Positions 62,012 to 64,000 of a DNA stretch of 64,000 nucleotides are shown here, piece after piece. The notes beneath the pieces are model-generated. The model was not told where the DNA came from and did no database searches. It saw only the letters and a program-made list of their open reading frames with translations. Position 1 is the first letter of the stretch; each line of letters begins with the position of its first letter. The stretch covers positions 2,719,001 through 2,783,000 of the forward strand of contig OX637397.1 in the NCBI GenBank assembly GCA_951799425.1, given 5' to 3'. Made by a program: the position numbers and the translations under genes. The DNA comes from Ilex aquifolium (taxonomy: Eukaryota > Streptophyta > Magnoliopsida > Aquifoliales > Aquifoliaceae).

Positions 62012-64000
62012 TTAAACATAATATTTTTTCAGATTTATTACATTCCAGGGGCGAATTACAGTGTTGCCTTCTAAGTCTTCCAGCTTATATGACCCGGTTC
62101 CTCCCACTGACGTGACCCTGTATGGACCTTCCCAGTTAGGTCCCATCTTCCCGTCCGAGAGGTCTCGGGTGTTTGCCACCACTCTCCTAAGCACAAGATC
62201 GCCGACCTGGAATTCCCGTGATCTGACCCTTCGGTTGTAGAGTAGGGAAACTCCTTCCTGGTACTTGGCCAGTCTTAATGCGGCCACTTCTCTTCTTTCT
62301 TCTAGTAGATCCATGTCCAGACCCAGCTGTCGATCGTTGTCTCCAGTTTCAAAGGCCTGTGTTCTTATAGTAGGGAGGCCCACTTCTAGGGGGATGACTG
62401 CCTCTACCCCATAAGCTAGAGCGTAGGGCGTCTCGCCAGTTGACCTTCGCGGGGTAGTTCGGTAAGCCCATAGTACGTTCAGAAGTTCCTCCACCCATTT
62501 CCCCTTGGCTTTCTCCAATCTCTTCTTGATTCCATTGATAATAGTTTTGTTTGAAGACTCCGCTTGTCCGTTGGCTTGTGGATATGAGGGCGTGGAGTAA
62601 TAGTTTCGGATTCCCAGCTGCTCGCAGAAGGACTTAAAAGGCCCGCTGTTGAATTGGGTTCCGTTATCCGAGATTAGCGCACGGGGAATCCCAAACCTCG
62701 TGACTATATTCTTCCATACGAACTTTTTGGTGTCTGTGTCCCGGATACGGGCGAGAGGCTCAGCCTCTATCCATTTGGTGAAATAGTCTGTTCCTACAAT
62801 CAAGAACCTCGTGTTTCCAGGGGCTGCGGGGAGTGGCCCGACTAGATCAAGTCCCCACTGGGCGAATGGCCAAGGACTAGTCAATGGATGCAAGTCCCCA
62901 GCTGGTTTTCGGATGATAGGCGCATATCTCTGACATTGGTCGCACTTCCGAACATAAGCTTGAGCGTCCCTTTGCATTCGTGGCCACCAGTACCCCTGGG
63001 ACATGATACGGTGAGCCATGGATCTCCCGCCCGAGTGCCCCCCACAAATACCCTCATGGACCTCGAACAAGAGGTGCTCAATCTTATCCTCACGAACACA
63101 TAAGAGGTAGGGTCCAGAGAACGACTTTCGGTAGAGCATCTGATCGGGGGAAACCCAGAACCTCGGGGCCCTCAACCTGATTCCTCGGGCCGCCTTAGGA
63201 CATTCAGGGAGCTCCCCAGAGAGGATGAACTTGATAAGCAGATCCATCCAACTTGGTGACCCTGCGCCCTCTTGGATGGCGGCCACCTGACATGCTCCGT
63301 CTATACTCGAGTTGGGGAGGTATTCCACAGTAATCCTTCGAGTGGTATCAGAGTTAAGTGCCGAAGCCAGGCATGCTAAGGCGTCGGCATGGGCGTTCTT
63401 GTCTCGGGGGACCTGCTTAAGTTCCACCTTTTCGAACTTTTGGAGTAGAGCGGCTGCTATATCGTGATAAGCTTTCATTTGGGGGTCCCTTGCTTCAAAC
63501 TCTCCATTGACCTGGTTAACTACCAGCATGGAGTCGCACTGCACAATGAGTTCGGCCACCCCTGCTGCCTCAGCGAGCCTGAGTCCTGAGATCAGGGCTT
63601 CGTACTCTGCCTCGTTGTTCGATGCCTTGAAGCCTAGACGTACCGCTTGTTCCGTGACCCTCCCCTCCGGGGAAATCAATAGTACCCCGATTCCGGAGCC
63701 CCTGCTGTTAGAGGATCCGTCCACACAGAGACTCCACGAGCCCGGACGATCCGCCGGGGATAGATCTTGAGGAAGATGTTCTGTCTGGCGGGGTTCTCCG
63801 GAGAACTCGGCTAGGAAGTCAGCTAGTATCTGCCCCTTGATGGCAATACGAGGTTTGAAATGTACTTCGTGTTCTCCTATCTCCACCGCCCATTTGGCTA
63901 TCCTTCCGGAGAGGTCCGCCCTTCTCAAGATCGATTTCAGTGGTTGGTCAGTCAGGACAGTGATCGGGTGTGCTTGAAAGTAATGCCTTAGCTTTCTGGC
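62012..64000 (-). CDS. Pol polyprotein C-terminal part: RNase H and integrase (Tat lineage)
   Basis: Open from the right edge to the TAA/TAG-type stop at 62012. The edge itself reads KLRHYFQAHPITVLTDQPLK, the end of the first RNase H region after reverse transcriptase. Counting from the LRRADLSG point, an archaeal-type second RNase H follows with D70, E108, D132 and D182. Integrase comes next: zinc site H291, H298, C329, C332, then catalytic D361 (GLDLVGP), D421 (SDNGTQF) and E457 (GQAES), a perfect DD35E spacing. It ends RPWNVINLKKYYV. All visible catalytic residues are kept and no stop or frameshift interrupts the frame, so the element may still make functional enzyme. The protein would cut, copy and integrate element cDNA in the nucleus. 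Confidence 0.95.
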   Translation of the reverse strand, partial: ARKLRHYFQAHPITVLTDQPLKSILRRADLSGRIAKWAVEIGEHEVHFKPRIAIKGQILADFLAEFSGEPRQTEHLPQDLSPADRPGSWSLCVDGSSNSRGSGIGVLLISPEGRVTEQAVRLGFKASNNEAEYEALISGLRLAEAAGVAELIVQCDSMLVVNQVNGEFEARDPQMKAYHDIAAALLQKFEKVELKQVPRDKNAHADALACLASALNSDTTRRITVEYLPNSSIDGACQVAAIQEGAGSPSWMDLLIKFILSGELPECPKAARGIRLRAPRFWVSPDQMLYRKSFSGPYLLCVREDKIEHLLFEVHEGICGGHSGGRSMAHRIMSQGYWWPRMQRDAQAYVRKCDQCQRYAPIIRKPAGDLHPLTSPWPFAQWGLDLVGPLPAAPGNTRFLIVGTDYFTKWIEAEPLARIRDTDTKKFVWKNIVTRFGIPRALISDNGTQFNSGPFKSFCEQLGIRNYYSTPSYPQANGQAESSNKTIINGIKKRLEKAKGKWVEELLNVLWAYRTTPRRSTGETPYALAYGVEAVIPLEVGLPTIRTQAFETGDNDRQLGLDMDLLEERREVAALRLAKYQEGVSLLYNRRVRSREFQVGDLVLRRVVANTRDLSDGKMGPNWEGPYRVTSVGGTGSYKLEDLEGNTVIRPWNVINLKKYYV

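Larger units (their letters stand above)
56810..64000 (-). mobile_element. Ty3/gypsy LTR retrotransposon, Tat lineage, 3' portion
   Basis: The element runs right to left. In its own order the window shows: end of reverse transcriptase/RNase H and integrase (64000-62012), a tandem-repeat block (61690-61980), a non-coding spacer, an antisense three-exon gene (58601-61080 on +), polypurine tract (58037-58026) and complete 3' LTR (58025-56810). The integrase end RPWNVINLKKYYV, the antisense gene and the tandem repeats before the 3' LTR are hallmarks of Tat-lineage elements such as Retand and Grande. Open frames are intact in the visible part, so it may be young. The gag, protease, most of RT, the 5' LTR and the primer binding site are beyond the window. 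Confidence 0.9.

Overview
This is a plant nuclear window, most likely from a eudicot. Evidence: AT-rich intergenic DNA, GT-AG introns up to several kb, plant-specific gene families (PUCHI-type ERF, CC-type glutaredoxins, TONNEAU2), plant SINE, Helitron, hAT, Tourist, LINE and Tat-lineage elements. I cannot name the species. There are no rRNA or tRNA genes and no CRISPR array.

Layout. (1) 440-5637 (+): 3' part of a ZFN-type CCCH zinc-finger gene, its last intron 3.9 kb long. (2) 8196-9233 (-): an intronless PUCHI/FZP-type ERF. (3) 15063-28215 (+): all 12 coding exons of TONNEAU2/FASS (PP2A B'' subunit), with introns carrying a LINE with a copia patch, a Tourist-like MITE, a small Helitron and a hAT element. 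(4) 29654-31930 (-): a 5-exon Topors-like RING E3 ligase. (5) 32972-41788 (+): all 18 coding exons of APC7. (6) 43486-52001 (-): three CC-type glutaredoxin genes inside a 6-7 kb tandem segmental duplication (41269-48490 and 50649-56809). (7) 56810-64000 (-): the 3' part of a Tat-lineage Ty3/gypsy element, with complete 3' LTR, polypurine tract, an antisense three-exon gene, a tandem-repeat block and the RNase H-integrase end of pol. It runs off the right edge.

From memory, the order CCCH - PUCHI - TON2 - GRXS2 matches Arabidopsis At5g18550-At5g18600. That supports the orthology calls; the Topors and APC7 genes lie between TON2 and the glutaredoxins here. The genes do not form a pathway. TON2 (division-plane positioning), APC7 (anaphase-promoting complex) and PUCHI (organ patterning) share only broad developmental themes.

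The most unusual structures are the spliced antisense gene with its own TATA box in the retrotransposon, the copy of the APC7 3' end that kept introns but lost both exons, and the near-identical coding sequences of glutaredoxins 1 and 3 within more diverged flanks. Exon junctions were worked out by hand from splice sites, phase and homology, not from transcripts.
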